DNA from: Paraphysomonas bandaiensis
Lineage: Eukaryota > Chrysophyceae
Reading direction: 5' to 3'
Length of the DNA: 64,000 nt
Assembly (NCBI GenBank): GCA_965644295.1
Contig: CBFFRP010000288.1
Span: 124,001 to 188,000 of the forward strand
How positions within the stretch are numbered: the first letter of the stretch is position 1; every line of letters begins with the position of its first letter. Shown here one piece after another: positions 10,901-21,317 of the stretch. Below the pieces are notes generated by a model. That model saw nothing but the letters and a program-made list of their open reading frames with translations, did not search any database and was not told where the DNA came from. The translations under genes were made by a program, and so were the position numbers.

Positions 10901-13113
10901 ATACCCAATGTACAGTATACAACAACAATCACATACAAACATTAATAAGATTTTCATATTGGGTATTCAGATATAGTTATCGTCATCTCTTCAATAAGAC
11001 AGGTAGTGACAAAACTGTGTATCATCATAATACCCAATGTACAGTATACAACAACAATCACGTACAAACATTAATACGATATTCAGATATAGTTATCGTC
11101 ATCTCTTCAATAAGACAGGTAGTGACAAAACTATGTATCATCATAATACCCAATGTACCGAATACAACAACAATCACGTACAAACATTAATAAGATTTTC
11201 ATATTGGGTATTCAGATATAGTTATCATCATCTCTTCAATAAGACAGGTAGTGACAAAACTATATATCATCATAATACCCAATGTACAGTATACAACAAC
11301 AATCACGTACAAACATTAATACGATATTCAGATATAGTTATCGTCATCTCTTCAATAAGACAGGTAGTGACAAAACTATGTATCATCATAATACCCAATG
11401 TACCGAATACAACAACAATCACGTACAAACATTAATAAGATTTTCATATTGGGTATTCAGATATAGTTATCGTCATCTCTTCAATAAGACAGGTAGTGAC
11501 AAAACTGTGTATCATCATAATACCCCTCTTCAAATTATCTAATCTCATACAGTGTGATGGGGTTCACTTATACGTACCGTTGTCATGAACATCGAACTCC
11601 TCAGCAGTCATGTTCAAATCACCAGGGTTTCTCTGCTGAACCGTAATAGCAAATCTCTCGGCTTCCTTGGGTGTGCTCAAGACAACCAGTGCGGTCCGAC
11701 TATCAGTTGTCTCGTCCTTAGCAGGTGGGAAATCCACACGACTAATTCTGAACTGGCTGAACATTTGTTGCAACTTGAAGGCCGTCAGGTCAGACGGGAC
11801 GTTTCTGAGCATCACAGCAGGCTCTACCATCTCCCTACGCAACACAGCAACAATAAACTAAATCATAAAGCTGAGTCGCACACCCCTACTTGTATGCTGC
11901 CTTAATTTTATTTGCGCCAATATGAGATTCCTTTATCCACTTTATAGCTTCGCATGCTTCTTCTTCTGACTTAAAGTATGCAACTGCAATGTCTCCCAAC
12001 ATATCCCTTGAGCGCCATGTCACTTGCACCCGCTCAGCTTTGTTCTCCTCGACACAGAGGGTGCGAAGAAAGGTCTCATCAATACCCTTGACATTGCGAA
12101 GAAACAATGCAGGTTTCTTTATCTTCGTATGGGAGGACGACACGGGAGAAAAATTACCAAACGAGATCTGCAGGGCATCAGTGTCATTCGTTACTCAGGA
12201 CAGTAGCATTCCAGCAACATATAAAGCGTACCTTATTAAGGCTTTCCTGAATTTTTTTGTCGATAGATTCCAAACCAAACACATTATTTTCGGACAATCT
12301 AACTCGCACAGTGCAGAGACCGGATTTTGTGGACAGGGAGGCACTAGGAACTTCATTGGTCACCACATCAGAAACTGCTTTCAGGGCCGAGTTCATATCC
12401 ACCCCATGAGGAATATTATTCACATGTATGCAGTATCGTCCATCTGGTGATTTAGACATGTGTCCCTAAAAAAGCATCAGAATTTGAATCAAATTGTGGA
12501 AGTACTAACCGTCAGTGCGGTACCATCCACAGATACAGATTGAATTAATTTTAAGGATGCAAGTGCAGATTCCGCGTCCGGAAGAGTTACCTGATATCAA
12601 ATTATACACATCAACATTTGCTTATCAAAGGAAACTAACCGTAATACATCTCTTTCCACTCATCCTAACGACTTTAGGCTCAAATTTCTCAAATGAATTT
12701 TGAATATTTTCAGCAGTAACATTTGGAGGTAAATTATGCAAAACCAGAGACGGCAAACACGTACTTCTAACTGTAGCCTAATATCGAAATTATAACTATA
12801 TGACTTCTAATTATAAACAGTAATGTATTACCTTATAATTTAATTTATTTCGTATTTGTTGGGCAGCATACTCCGCAGCTGCTTCATCAACTATATGAAC
12901 AGCACATCCTGGTTCAATATCAACTTTACGATAATCAATACCATCTAATGCTTGTTCGAATGATTCTTTTGTAATAGATATTGGTAAACCTTTCACTATA
13001 ACCAATGATTTGGGATTAGGTTTCGAGGGACCAATACACAGTCTAGCTGATGGAGTTAACCAGTATTTCGCATGGCGAATTTGTCTCCCAATACGTAAAT
13101 ATTGTCTTATCAT
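7981..13113 (-). CDS. Mitochondrial ribosomal protein uS5m with six RRM-like domains
   Basis: Eleven exons join without a frame break: 13113-12832, 12777-12640, 12590-12510, 12465-12232, 12167-11890, 11834-11578, 10221-10079, 9994-9701, 9592-9356, 9221-8413 and 8308-7981, giving 1,026 residues. The first 35 residues are basic and free of acids (RQYLRIGRQIRHAKYW), like a mitochondrial presequence. Six RRM-like segments follow at about 36-97, 100-165, 176-243, 264-338, 341-420 and 425-490, with RNP2-like strands such as LVLHNLPPN and VMLRNVPSD. After a charged linker come the S5 N-terminal domain (about 855-918, GGRVMSYRTLVVIGN, GVGGYGMGKG) and the S5 C-terminal domain (about 945-1015, FGIVSCSCKIVGRRHP). 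uS5 sits in the small ribosomal subunit near the mRNA channel. An added RNA-binding array could serve mitoribosome assembly or mRNA recruitment; that role is inference. Confidence 0.85.
10347..11527 (+). repeat. Intronic satellite, alternating 116/129-bp units
   Basis: Ten copies of a unit beginning TTCAGATATAGTTATC start at 10347, 10463, 10592, 10708, 10837, 10966, 11082, 11211, 11327 and 11456. Spacings are 116 or 129 bp. The long type adds a 13-bp block ending TATTGGGTA. The pairs form a 245-bp higher-order unit interrupted once by two long units in succession. The array fills most of the intron between the exons ending at 11578 and starting at 10221 of the uS5m gene. Units are nearly identical, which points to recent amplification. 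The open frames across it are a by-product of the repeat. Confidence 0.95.
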
Positions 13114-13658
13114 GGGAGATTACCTATAGACTAATATATTATGAATTACCACGCTACTATAAGTGAAGGGTTGGTCTACAGGGTTAATGTATGTATATAT
13201 ATGCCTGCATATAAGCCACAGAGCAGTGTGTCATATATAGACAACTACATGCATAAAGTTGTGGTCATATGACTGGTGTTGGATAAGGATGTGCTGCTCG
13301 TGATGTATACTGCTGCTGATGGTGTCGTTATATTACTGTATGTGGAGTTTGATAACTCTGTATTATGGTTGTATTTCATGGTATTAATATAGTATTATAT
13401 GACTGTACTACAGCTGTATTCTCTGTTATTAGGATGCATATCTCCATATATAACTCTGTCATATGTATCTACTACGAGTATCTATCTATGAGCATGTATG
13501 TATGTATGTATGTATGTATGTATGTATGTATGTATGTATGTACGAGTGTGTATCTACAAGTATATATACATATATACATACATACATGCATATATATATA
13601 TAGTTAAGCCATACATACAACACACACACAATCATATCATTACCTCCATATATAAACC
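13114..13658. promoter_or_regulatory. Head-to-head promoter spacer with ATGT repeat
   Basis: The 545 bp separate the start codons of the divergent uS5m (minus) and PLC-like (plus) genes and must hold both promoters. About twelve ATGT tetranucleotides lie at 13494-13542, and TATA-rich and TACATA-rich stretches follow to 13610. No single promoter element could be fixed by eye. Confidence 0.55.
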
Positions 13659-14634
13659 ATGTCAACTATATCAAACTTTCTCTTATTCACTCTCTATCTA
13701 TTAGGATATATCAACCTATTCCCTGCTATTCCTCTCAATGAATATCCCTTAATCATGACACATGATGCCGCCACAGGCGATATCAGTCGATCTCACATAG
13801 TATCTGAATGGGCACAAACTCAAAATATTGGATTATATGATCAATTAGATTGTGGTGCTAGAAGTTTTGATTATCGACCTTATTACTTTAATGGTACACT
13901 CTATGCGCATCATGGTGGGGTCAAGATCAACAAGCCTATGAAAGAGGCTGTTACAGAAGTCATTGAATGGTGTAATATTCACACCAGTGAATTAGTTGTA
14001 TTTTATGTTAATTCATGTGATGGTGATGATGGATGCAGAGAAGCTGCTATTGATTTGCTCGTGTCTTTAGGGATATATACCATTACAGATTGCTCGGAAC
14101 TTACTGGCCTTTCTGTCGAAGATGCTATTTCCCTTAGCACTTTATCCGGAGGAGGGTCCCTTCTGGGGTTGTATGATTGTGTTTCTGAGCAGTATGATTC
14201 TACTGTAAACTGTTATGGGAAGGGATACGCCTGCTACGAGTCATGGGATAGAGAGTCGACAGATATCCCATGGGATAAGATGCAGTCGTATTTAATCGGT
14301 GCTACGAAAGAAGTTCCAACTACAGATGGGCGCCTGTGGATGGCTCAGGTGTGTATAACACATTGTGTTGACTGCACTTCTGCTTCATTGTAAATTTTCC
14401 ATACAAATTAATAAAGCCGATGGTATGTAGGCTCATTGGCAGTCCACTGCAGAAAGTATTGCTATAGGTACTTTACACAATAGCTCCCTCCTCTTGGATG
14501 AGAGCCGGTCTAACATGAATGGTTGGATGGCAGAAGCGATAACGAAACGGACATTTCAACACTTAAATATAGTCGAAGTCGACAATGTATGTGATAATGG
14601 GATTGCTATATACAATGCCATCAAGGCGTTGTAA
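13659..14634 (+). CDS. Secreted PI-PLC X-domain-like protein
   Basis: Two exons, 13659-14348 and 14431-14634, are joined over an 82-nt GT-AG intron and give 297 residues. A hydrophobic signal peptide covers about residues 6-22. The body resembles the X domain of phosphatidylinositol-specific phospholipase C-like proteins: THDAATG carries the first candidate catalytic His, DQLDCGARSFDYR follows, and YAHHGG carries the second. The Asp/Arg-containing block supports the fold. There is no Y or C2 domain, as in small secreted PI-PLC-like proteins of protists. The substrate is unknown and could be a phosphoinositide or a GPI anchor. The gene is divergent from uS5m. Confidence 0.85.
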
Positions 14635-15249
14635 TCGCAAACTAGGCAATTGTTATCAGGCCTAATTTGTTTGTAATTTTGTGTTTTGTGTAACATCCGC
14701 CTGCTCCCTTGTTGATTATGAGTGTCAATTATTCTATTAAAGCTAATGATAAAGTTTATGAGATTCAAAATACTCGTCCAAAGCAGTAAAATATTTCGAG
14801 AATATGGGCTTGACGAAATTGTATTAACAAGCACCAGCTTCGGTCCTAATATATTACACAGGGGTGTTAAACTACTACCACTCAGTTATTAAATTTATAG
14901 TGCCACATTAGACAAATGTCAGTATCGTAATAAGTGTTGCTTCAGTACTCAAACACAGGAACCATCAATATTGCAGTGCGTATATTAAAGTCGAGTGATC
15001 GTGAAACGTAAGTGATTTCATCAGGTTTTATATATGGAAAAGTGTCATATAAGTACTTATTAGAAAACTATGGTGACGCTAAATACAATTTAGTTGTTGT
15101 ATTTTTCAATTATATATATTTTGAAAACATTTCACTGAAATAAGAAATATAGTATTATATTTTATATTGTTAATTTTTATATCAATTCTACTGTAAAAAT
15201 ACTTATGAAAAGCTCACACCAACGAACATATATACTATACACAGACACA
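14635..15249. other. AT-rich spacer, no gene seen
   Basis: No supported coding frame, RNA gene or transposon end is visible. It includes the probable 3' untranslated region of the PLC-like gene. Confidence 0.5.
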
Positions 15250-16584
15250 GTGTAGTTTCTAACAAAATATTACAGTAGTTAATGAAAAAAAAGGAAGAGA
15301 TATTTGCAGCCAGGGATAGGGAACAATATATTGTATTGCAACACATTGTACAATATATTGCAATATATTGTAAAATATATTGATTGGTGGACTGGTCAAA
15401 TATTCCATCAATAGTGTTTCTGCTAAAAGAGCTCACAATACTATTGCCATATATTGCAATCAATATTATGATAGTCATATAAGAGAAGATTCTCAACTGT
15501 AGGGTGCAAAATGGATATAAATAACCGAGAAATGATTACAACATTACAAAGGATAATGAAGCTGATGTTGACTATGCGACTAAAAATCTTCAGTTAGCTC
15601 AAAAAATTAAGAAACGTACAGATCCACGAGTCATTAACGGTTGCCTGGCCCTGGTATGTACTTCCAATACATGGGAACGTCTGTTCAGCACAGCTAAACA
15701 TATTATATCAGTGTTGCGCAAACGTATCCATCCTACTTAATATGCTGTTGTTTTTGAAAGCTATTCGACAGTCCCGACAGTTATGGCCGGATACTAGCAT
15801 ATTTCAATTAATTCTGTGGATGAATATGGTGATGTTGACCTCACCGATGATGGCTCAGAGGATGAGGACGAGGTGGATTTTTAGTAGCTATAAGCAGCAG
15901 TTGGTTTGGTTGTCATGTGATCTTAATGACTAATACTAAAAATGAAATCTACGGATGTGTTTACCTACTGCTTAGTCAAACTAATATATCGCAATACATT
16001 GACAATATATTGCAATATATTGTAATTGTATTGTAGGACCGGTTCAAAAAATCCATCAATATTATTGATGGAACGCTATCTAACAATAGTATTGCAATAA
16101 TATAGTGTTCCCTATCCCTGTTTGCAGCTATTTAGGGTATCCGGTTGAAGGTGAACCAACAATTCTCAAGTGCGAGGTCTGTAAATGAAGCTGACTGTTG
16201 AGAACGTTCAGAACAGTATCAAAGCAGTCTGCAGCAGTCAAACCATAGAACTTCTCTTCCTCGGGTACATTTTAATCAATACAGTGCTATAATTTGATGA
16301 ACAAGTGAATTTTGATGACAGTAGTGTATTTGATGAAGCTTTACCTGATGAACAAAAATGCATTTGTGGACGTTCTCAATAAATTCGTTATTAATATTTA
16401 GATGTTGCTTTTACTGATTAATGATACTACTATGTTGTAATATACTTAATTAAAATATATTTGTAAGCGTTTGCTACAAATTTATTATATATCAGTATTG
16501 CAATAGTAGTATTGTTGGGCCGATTTAAACACTCCATCCATAATATTGACGGAACGCTCTCGAATATGTTGTTGCCTAGCCCTG
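15250..16584 (+). pseudogene. Old hAT relic (CAATATATTG family) hosting a younger copy
   Basis: On both sides of the 15311-16120 element lie parts of an older transposase. The left flank (about 15285-15302) continues across the insertion into GGGTATCCGGTTGAAGGTGA (about 16135), which matches the BED zinc-finger coding segment of the family (compare 33900-33960). Beyond it, 16200-16265 matches the transposase on the minus strand, and 16310-16370 (FDEALPDEQK) on the plus strand, so the relic has been internally inverted. It ends at 16584 with a terminal motif GTTGCCTAGCCCTG. It has no coding capacity. Confidence 0.7.
15311..16120 (+). mobile_element. Short non-autonomous hAT element, CAATATATTG family
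   Basis: The element is 810 bp, has ends CAGGGATAGGGAACAATA / TATAGTGTTCCCTATCCCTG, and is flanked by a perfect 8-bp duplication TTTGCAGC (15303-15310 and 16121-16128). Subterminal regions are rich in CAATATATTG. The interior keeps only the transposase C-terminus (about 15560-15890: a TCERLFSAAK-like segment and an acidic tail) with stops, so it is an internal-deletion derivative that would need a transposase supplied elsewhere. Confidence 0.92.
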
Positions 16585-17449
16585 ATACCTGCTACAACCT
16601 GAGTCTATTGCCAATTATTTGTGACCCTACTCTGGTAAAATAATATGGAGCACTATGATGATTAATAATGTTGATTTCTGCGTGCAAATTGGCTTCTTTG
16701 GGATGTGATTATAGCGCAAATAGAAGTTATTCTTAAATAGAAGGCAATTAGTGGGATGCTTGATTAATAATTGCTATTACTATTGTTAGATATTTGTCAG
16801 CAATTAATTGTTACGCAAGCCTGATAGTTGTCTATTATCTATTTTGCACAGTAGATAGGTTTTTATACCTTGTGAGCAGCATTGTTGAGTTCTGCGTATG
16901 ATGCAATATAAGTGAGTTAACAGTGCGCAATAGGCGAAGAGATTTCATAGTTGTAACGGGTGATTATAGTTACAAAGGAATTAAATTCAGTTTATTAAAA
17001 TCAGTTACTGATGTGTGACTATAGAAGATATAGGAGTGACTGGTGAACATATGATAAACAGTTATTGTTGAGAACAGATGTTCACCATCATATGTTGTAA
17101 GAAGGCAATAACAAGCCACAAGTTGATAGTAAACGATAGTGTTATTAACTTGTTTTATCAGAGGTTATCTGTGATAATAATGACGAGCATTCCAATCTGT
17201 CATCTATCACAGACTACACCTACAGCTCACACCTGGGACATATATATGCCCTTACTCTATACCAATCCACTGTACATATCCTACACCGTATTGTCATCAT
17301 ACACCGTGTAACGGTACCATATGTTACAAAGTGTTTAGTAGAGCAAAGTTAACTTCAGTGAAATGTTCAATTATAACAAGCACATACCATATTGTCATAA
17401 CTTGGAAAGCTTCATGGTTGCGGAAGCCATAGTCCTACACTCTACTACG
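16585..17449. other. Spacer with one orphan hAT end
   Basis: There is no gene. At 16802-16824 lies CAATTAATTGTTACGCAAGCCTG, a hAT terminus that combines the CAATTAATTG palindrome of one group with the CGCAAGCCTG end of another. No partner end was found, so it is a truncated relic. The remainder is unremarkable AT-rich DNA. Confidence 0.5.
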
Positions 17450-18689
17450 CAGGGCTGCGTATCAATTAATTGTCAATTAATTGACGCAGGTTGTAGTCAA
17501 TTATAATTGCAATTATTACTTGCTGTCTCAATTTCAACTATTGCAATTAACTGCAATTAATTGCAATTAATTGCAATTATTTAGTACTAAAATACACTAG
17601 CTGCGAATATAGCTACCTCAACTGTCATTTCATTCCAGAGGCAACGATTCATGCGTAAAATCATAATTAGCACTAAATGTTGAGGAGTCAAGCTCTTGAG
17701 CAAGCCCGTCATAACAATCGTAGCTCTACTGAGCAACCTCTCAACCTTATTGGTTGTGCTATGCAAGTGTTTCATCCGTAACGCGTTTGCTTGTTAAGTC
17801 TTGCTCGCTTCCGCTGCCTGCTACCATCAAACAAACGTTGCGCTGCGTCGTCATTCGGAGCTAGACTCGCACCGTCATAATCTTCTTCTTCCTCATCGAA
17901 CAAATATATTTTAGTTTGATCCTTTGCCGTCCGAGTTACGGCTTCGTTGCCACATTGAATCTTCACGACTGTCTTTTCGAAAGCAGCGTTAAAAATAATA
18001 GCAGCACTGTCGCCCAGATGACGCTCAACAATCGGGTGCATTATGAAGGGTTCAGAATCGTCAATCAATGTGCAAACGTCGTGGAAGTCAAGCTGGTGTT
18101 AACCTTACTTCTGTAATTGTACTACACTTATTTTTATAATACAGGGCATAATATACATGTATATACTCTGTATATAGGTAGATAGTCCTACAATTAGACT
18201 TTTAACACATCGGAACCAAACTCGAAAGATCGCATATGATTAGATAGAAGCAAGTAGCGGTCAATCACGGAAAATGTGGAGCCCCTTTTCCTGCAGGACA
18301 AATCTCTATTGCAGCCTCTTCGTTATTATTATCATCATTTATTTACTTTCTCAAATAACACTCGTGCAATGACTTCTGGTGCCAATTTGTCGCTCCTATC
18401 GCTAATTAATTAAATGAATTACTATGTGAGATAATCCTATGGATATTATTATATCTTTCACCAATCTTCGATTTTTATCCTAAAAATGCCGTTTTTTAAC
18501 AACTTTTCAGCATAAAAAGGTGGGTTTTTAATATCAATTAATTGCAATTAATTGACAATTAATTGAAGCTAGCTGGAGTCAATTATAATTGCAATTATGA
18601 ATCGATGTCCCAATTTCAACAATTGCAATTTCAATAATTGACAATTAATTGCAATTAATTGAAAATCAATTAATTGATACGCAGCCCTG
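17450..18689 (-). mobile_element. hAT element, CAATTAATTG family, complete ends
   Basis: The element is 1,240 bp, with ends CAGGGCTGCGTATCAATTAA and its inverted copy, flanked by a perfect 8-bp duplication CTACTACG (17442-17449 and 18690-18697). Multiple CAATTAATTG palindromes lie in both subterminal regions (17463-17580 and 18531-18680). Inside is a broken minus-strand transposase remnant (17587-18068). It is a deleted, non-autonomous copy. Confidence 0.92.
17587..18068 (-). pseudogene. hAT transposase C-terminal remnant
   Basis: Two adjacent minus-strand frames carry hAT features: FEKTVVKIQCGNEA with an acidic stretch (about 17880-18000), then NKVERLLSRATIVM and LTPQHLVLIMILR (17640-17750), the dimerisation region. 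A frame change separates them and the catalytic part is absent. It lies inside the 17450-18689 element. Confidence 0.85.
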
Positions 18690-18949
18690 CTACTACGGTT
18701 TTAAGTCTTCTCGAATATGTACGACAAATGAGCAGGAAGTAGTACAGACCAATTAACCTAGTTTGCTGAGTTATATTCTACGATCATGTTGCTAAGTTAG
18801 TAATTGTTATTATTGTGAACTACAATATCGAGAAAATAAATGTTCTCACTCAGTTACGTTGACGGTAGAATAGGCACACATACGAACCCATCAGCAAACA
18901 AACTTTTAAACATATCACAAATACAGATCATAAGTGAAGCAGAACACTA

Positions 18950-20658
18950 CTACTTTCCCCGCCTTGTATCGAATCCAATACCGGTCATAGCAGAGAGGCG
19001 ATAGGTACCAGTCGCAGGAGACCTTGAAGAAAACTCTTCCTCTGATATAAGGCCAGTGCTCTGCATGTAGTCCTTTACAGCATTCGCCCCCTTTGCTTGA
19101 ACTTTCTGAAGATTCCTTAAATGAGCCTCCCTTTCCCATGCCTCAAGAAGGTCACGCTGCTTCTGCAGCTGATCTGCTCGTGCCATCAAACGGTCAAGTT
19201 CCAGGTCGTTCTTGATGTTATTCAACCGAACTCCTTCCTCAGCGAGCGTCTGCTGTCGCTTCAATCGCAGTTCTTCTTCATTGGTACGTATTTGCTGTTC
19301 AAGTGCCTTAAGCATCTCTTTTTTCTTTTGCTTTATTTCGTCACGCGACGGTTCTACACGCATGACCTGACCAGGCAACCCCACATGAACTTTTCCGTGT
19401 TTGTGTTCGTAAACTTCTCTTTCTTTTCTGTCCCTTACTTCTTTGATTTGACTGCGCAGAGTGTCCTGAAGTTCCGAAAGCTCCTTCTTAAACCTCTCTT
19501 TCTTAGATTTCTCCCGTTCTTGGTATTCTCTGAACAGCTTTCGACTTTGGAATTCAAGATAATCGTCATCTACTGCTGAGCTCTCCACTCGATGCAAACA
19601 ACGCTTAAAAGCCTGTTTCGCTACGCTATCACAAGCTTGCATCCTTCTTTCTATGCGCGCTGCACGGGAAAGATTCTTCTCGTCCATTGAATCCAATAGT
19701 TCCTTAAGAGCTGGAGACATGGGCGGTGCTGGACCACTGCGGTCAACATCCTTGTATGTCAAATTCAGGTTAGGGACCGCTGAACGATTGGAGTCAGGAT
19801 TTTTACTCTCAGCTGTTGCAGGAGCAGGAGAGAAAGACATACACTGGTCACCTTCACTATTAGGTCGAGAGAAACCAGTGCTACGGGATGAATCTGGCAC
19901 TTGATTAGTTTTAATACTCGGTAATGTGGAAGACATATCAAATCCATTTCTGGAGGAAGACATGGAGTTCCCAAGTGCCAAGTCTTCGCTTCTGGAAGTA
20001 CCAGCTCCAGAAAATGAGTTCGTTGATTGGGAATAGCCCAGAGTTTGTTCTGCTAACTGCTCAGCCATTGATGATGGTAAGATCTGCATTAGACGTGAAT
20101 TATCAAACTCAAACTTAATGCGACGCTCCTTGGATCGTAGCACTCCAAAGGAAAACTGAATCTCTATTTCATATATACGATCAATATAGTCGCCTATTTT
20201 CTTCAATAAATCTCTAACTCCGGCGAATATCATATCTTTAGTAAGAGTTTTTGAGAACTTGATTGCCAATTTTGAGTAGTTCACATCTTCGCATTTTGCG
20301 AGGTTTGTTGGCTTATGAAATTTACTCAAACGTATGTGATGGTCCTTCACAAAAGAATCGCCAACCATAAAAATGGGGCGACATTGATTTTCTCCATCCG
20401 CTGACGTTTTAATTTCCCACGTAAAATCACCTAGTGGAGATATTGTTGCCCCTTGTCTCCTCTTTAACCTACTCTCTATCCAAGCATTCAGAGCTTGCCA
20501 GGCTTCTTCATAAAACGGTCTCCCACGAGGATTACGCCCACGAGTAACTTCCATACGAGACCTATATACATGTTAATTATAATAGATAGAGTGTATGTAA
20601 TGAACCTTTCTTCCGAACATTCTCTTATAATGTGATCTAATGTGTATGCGGAGCTCAT
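18950..20658 (-). CDS. CCDC81-like HU-domain coiled-coil protein
   Basis: Exon 1 (20658-20606) joins exon 2 (20561-18950) over a 44-nt intron to give 554 residues starting MSSAYTLDHIIREC. Without exon 1 the protein would start at 20554. Residues about 25-150 resemble the paired HU-like fold of CCDC81 (segments WQALNAWIESRL, GATISPLGDFTW, IEIQFSFGVLRSKERR). A low-complexity Ser/Pro middle follows, then a long charged coiled coil (about 330-510, many Glu/Lys/Arg heptads), and a Cys-free tail. In animals CCDC81 is a centrosome/cilium-associated protein, so a basal-body or flagellar role is plausible and would imply a flagellated stage. The intron donor reads GTTCAT, which is weak. Confidence 0.72.
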
Positions 20659-21317
20659 GATTACTACAAAGATATATATGAATATAACAGAAGCGATATG
20701 AGAAGATTATAGATATGAAGATGATTAAGAGTGTGCCTTGATTCGGTCCACTATAGCAACATGAATGAAATTAATTCAACATTCAGGCGTGGTGGGCACA
20801 ATATGTTTAATAATATGCACATACATCCCAGAGCAACAACAGCCGTTATATATTTTATATGCGTATGTATGTATGTGTGTATGTATGTATGTATGTATGT
20901 ATGTATGTATGTATGTATGTATGTATGTATGTATGTATGTATGTATGTATGTATGTATGTATGTATGTATGTATGTATGTATGTATGTATGTATGTATGT
21001 ATGTATGTATGTATTTACGTACGTATGTACTCTGTATGTATGTACGTACAAGTATACGGCGGTACAGGTCTGGAGGAGCCCCAACAAGGACATTTTTTGG
21101 CACTACACTGTTGACGAGTATATTGATATACTCTCCAGCTACTGATAATATACGTATAGTCTATAACTATCCGATTTTGAAATATCATATAGAACACCTC
21201 AATCTATAAGACAATGAAAACAACAGACTTCATCTTTAATAACCAATCACTACCCTCACTTCTTCATTAATTAACCAATCAATTCACAGATATCATACTT
21301 CTTCTTCTTCTTATATT
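20659..21317. promoter_or_regulatory. Head-to-head promoter spacer with long ATGT array
   Basis: The 659 bp separate the divergent CCDC81-like and Rad60-like start codons. At about 20866-21013 there is an array of roughly 35 ATGT tetranucleotides with few interruptions. Sequence on both sides of the array is unique. The open frames through the array (runs of MYVC or IHTY) are repeat artefacts. Confidence 0.6.
20866..21013 (+). repeat. ATGT tetranucleotide microsatellite
   Basis: About 148 bp of nearly perfect ATGT repeats with an early GTGTGT interruption near 20874. It lies about 205 bp from the CCDC81-like start and 305 bp from the Rad60-like start. Confidence 0.97.

Noticed and set aside
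10347-11527. CRISPR array
   Set aside because: Units are contiguous 116/129-bp tandem repeats without unique spacers, in a eukaryotic intron.
10326-11542. Several overlapping 80-175-codon plus-strand frames
   Set aside because: They are produced by the satellite, whose unit lengths keep one frame open for several units. They lie in an intron of the minus-strand uS5m gene.
7981-13113. Splitting the RRM region and the uS5m region into two genes
   Set aside because: All ten junctions keep phase, and there is no in-frame stop, start context or spacer between the parts. Transcript data could still overturn this.
20731-21209. Frames of repeated MYVC/IHTY
   Set aside because: Translation of the ATGT microsatellite.
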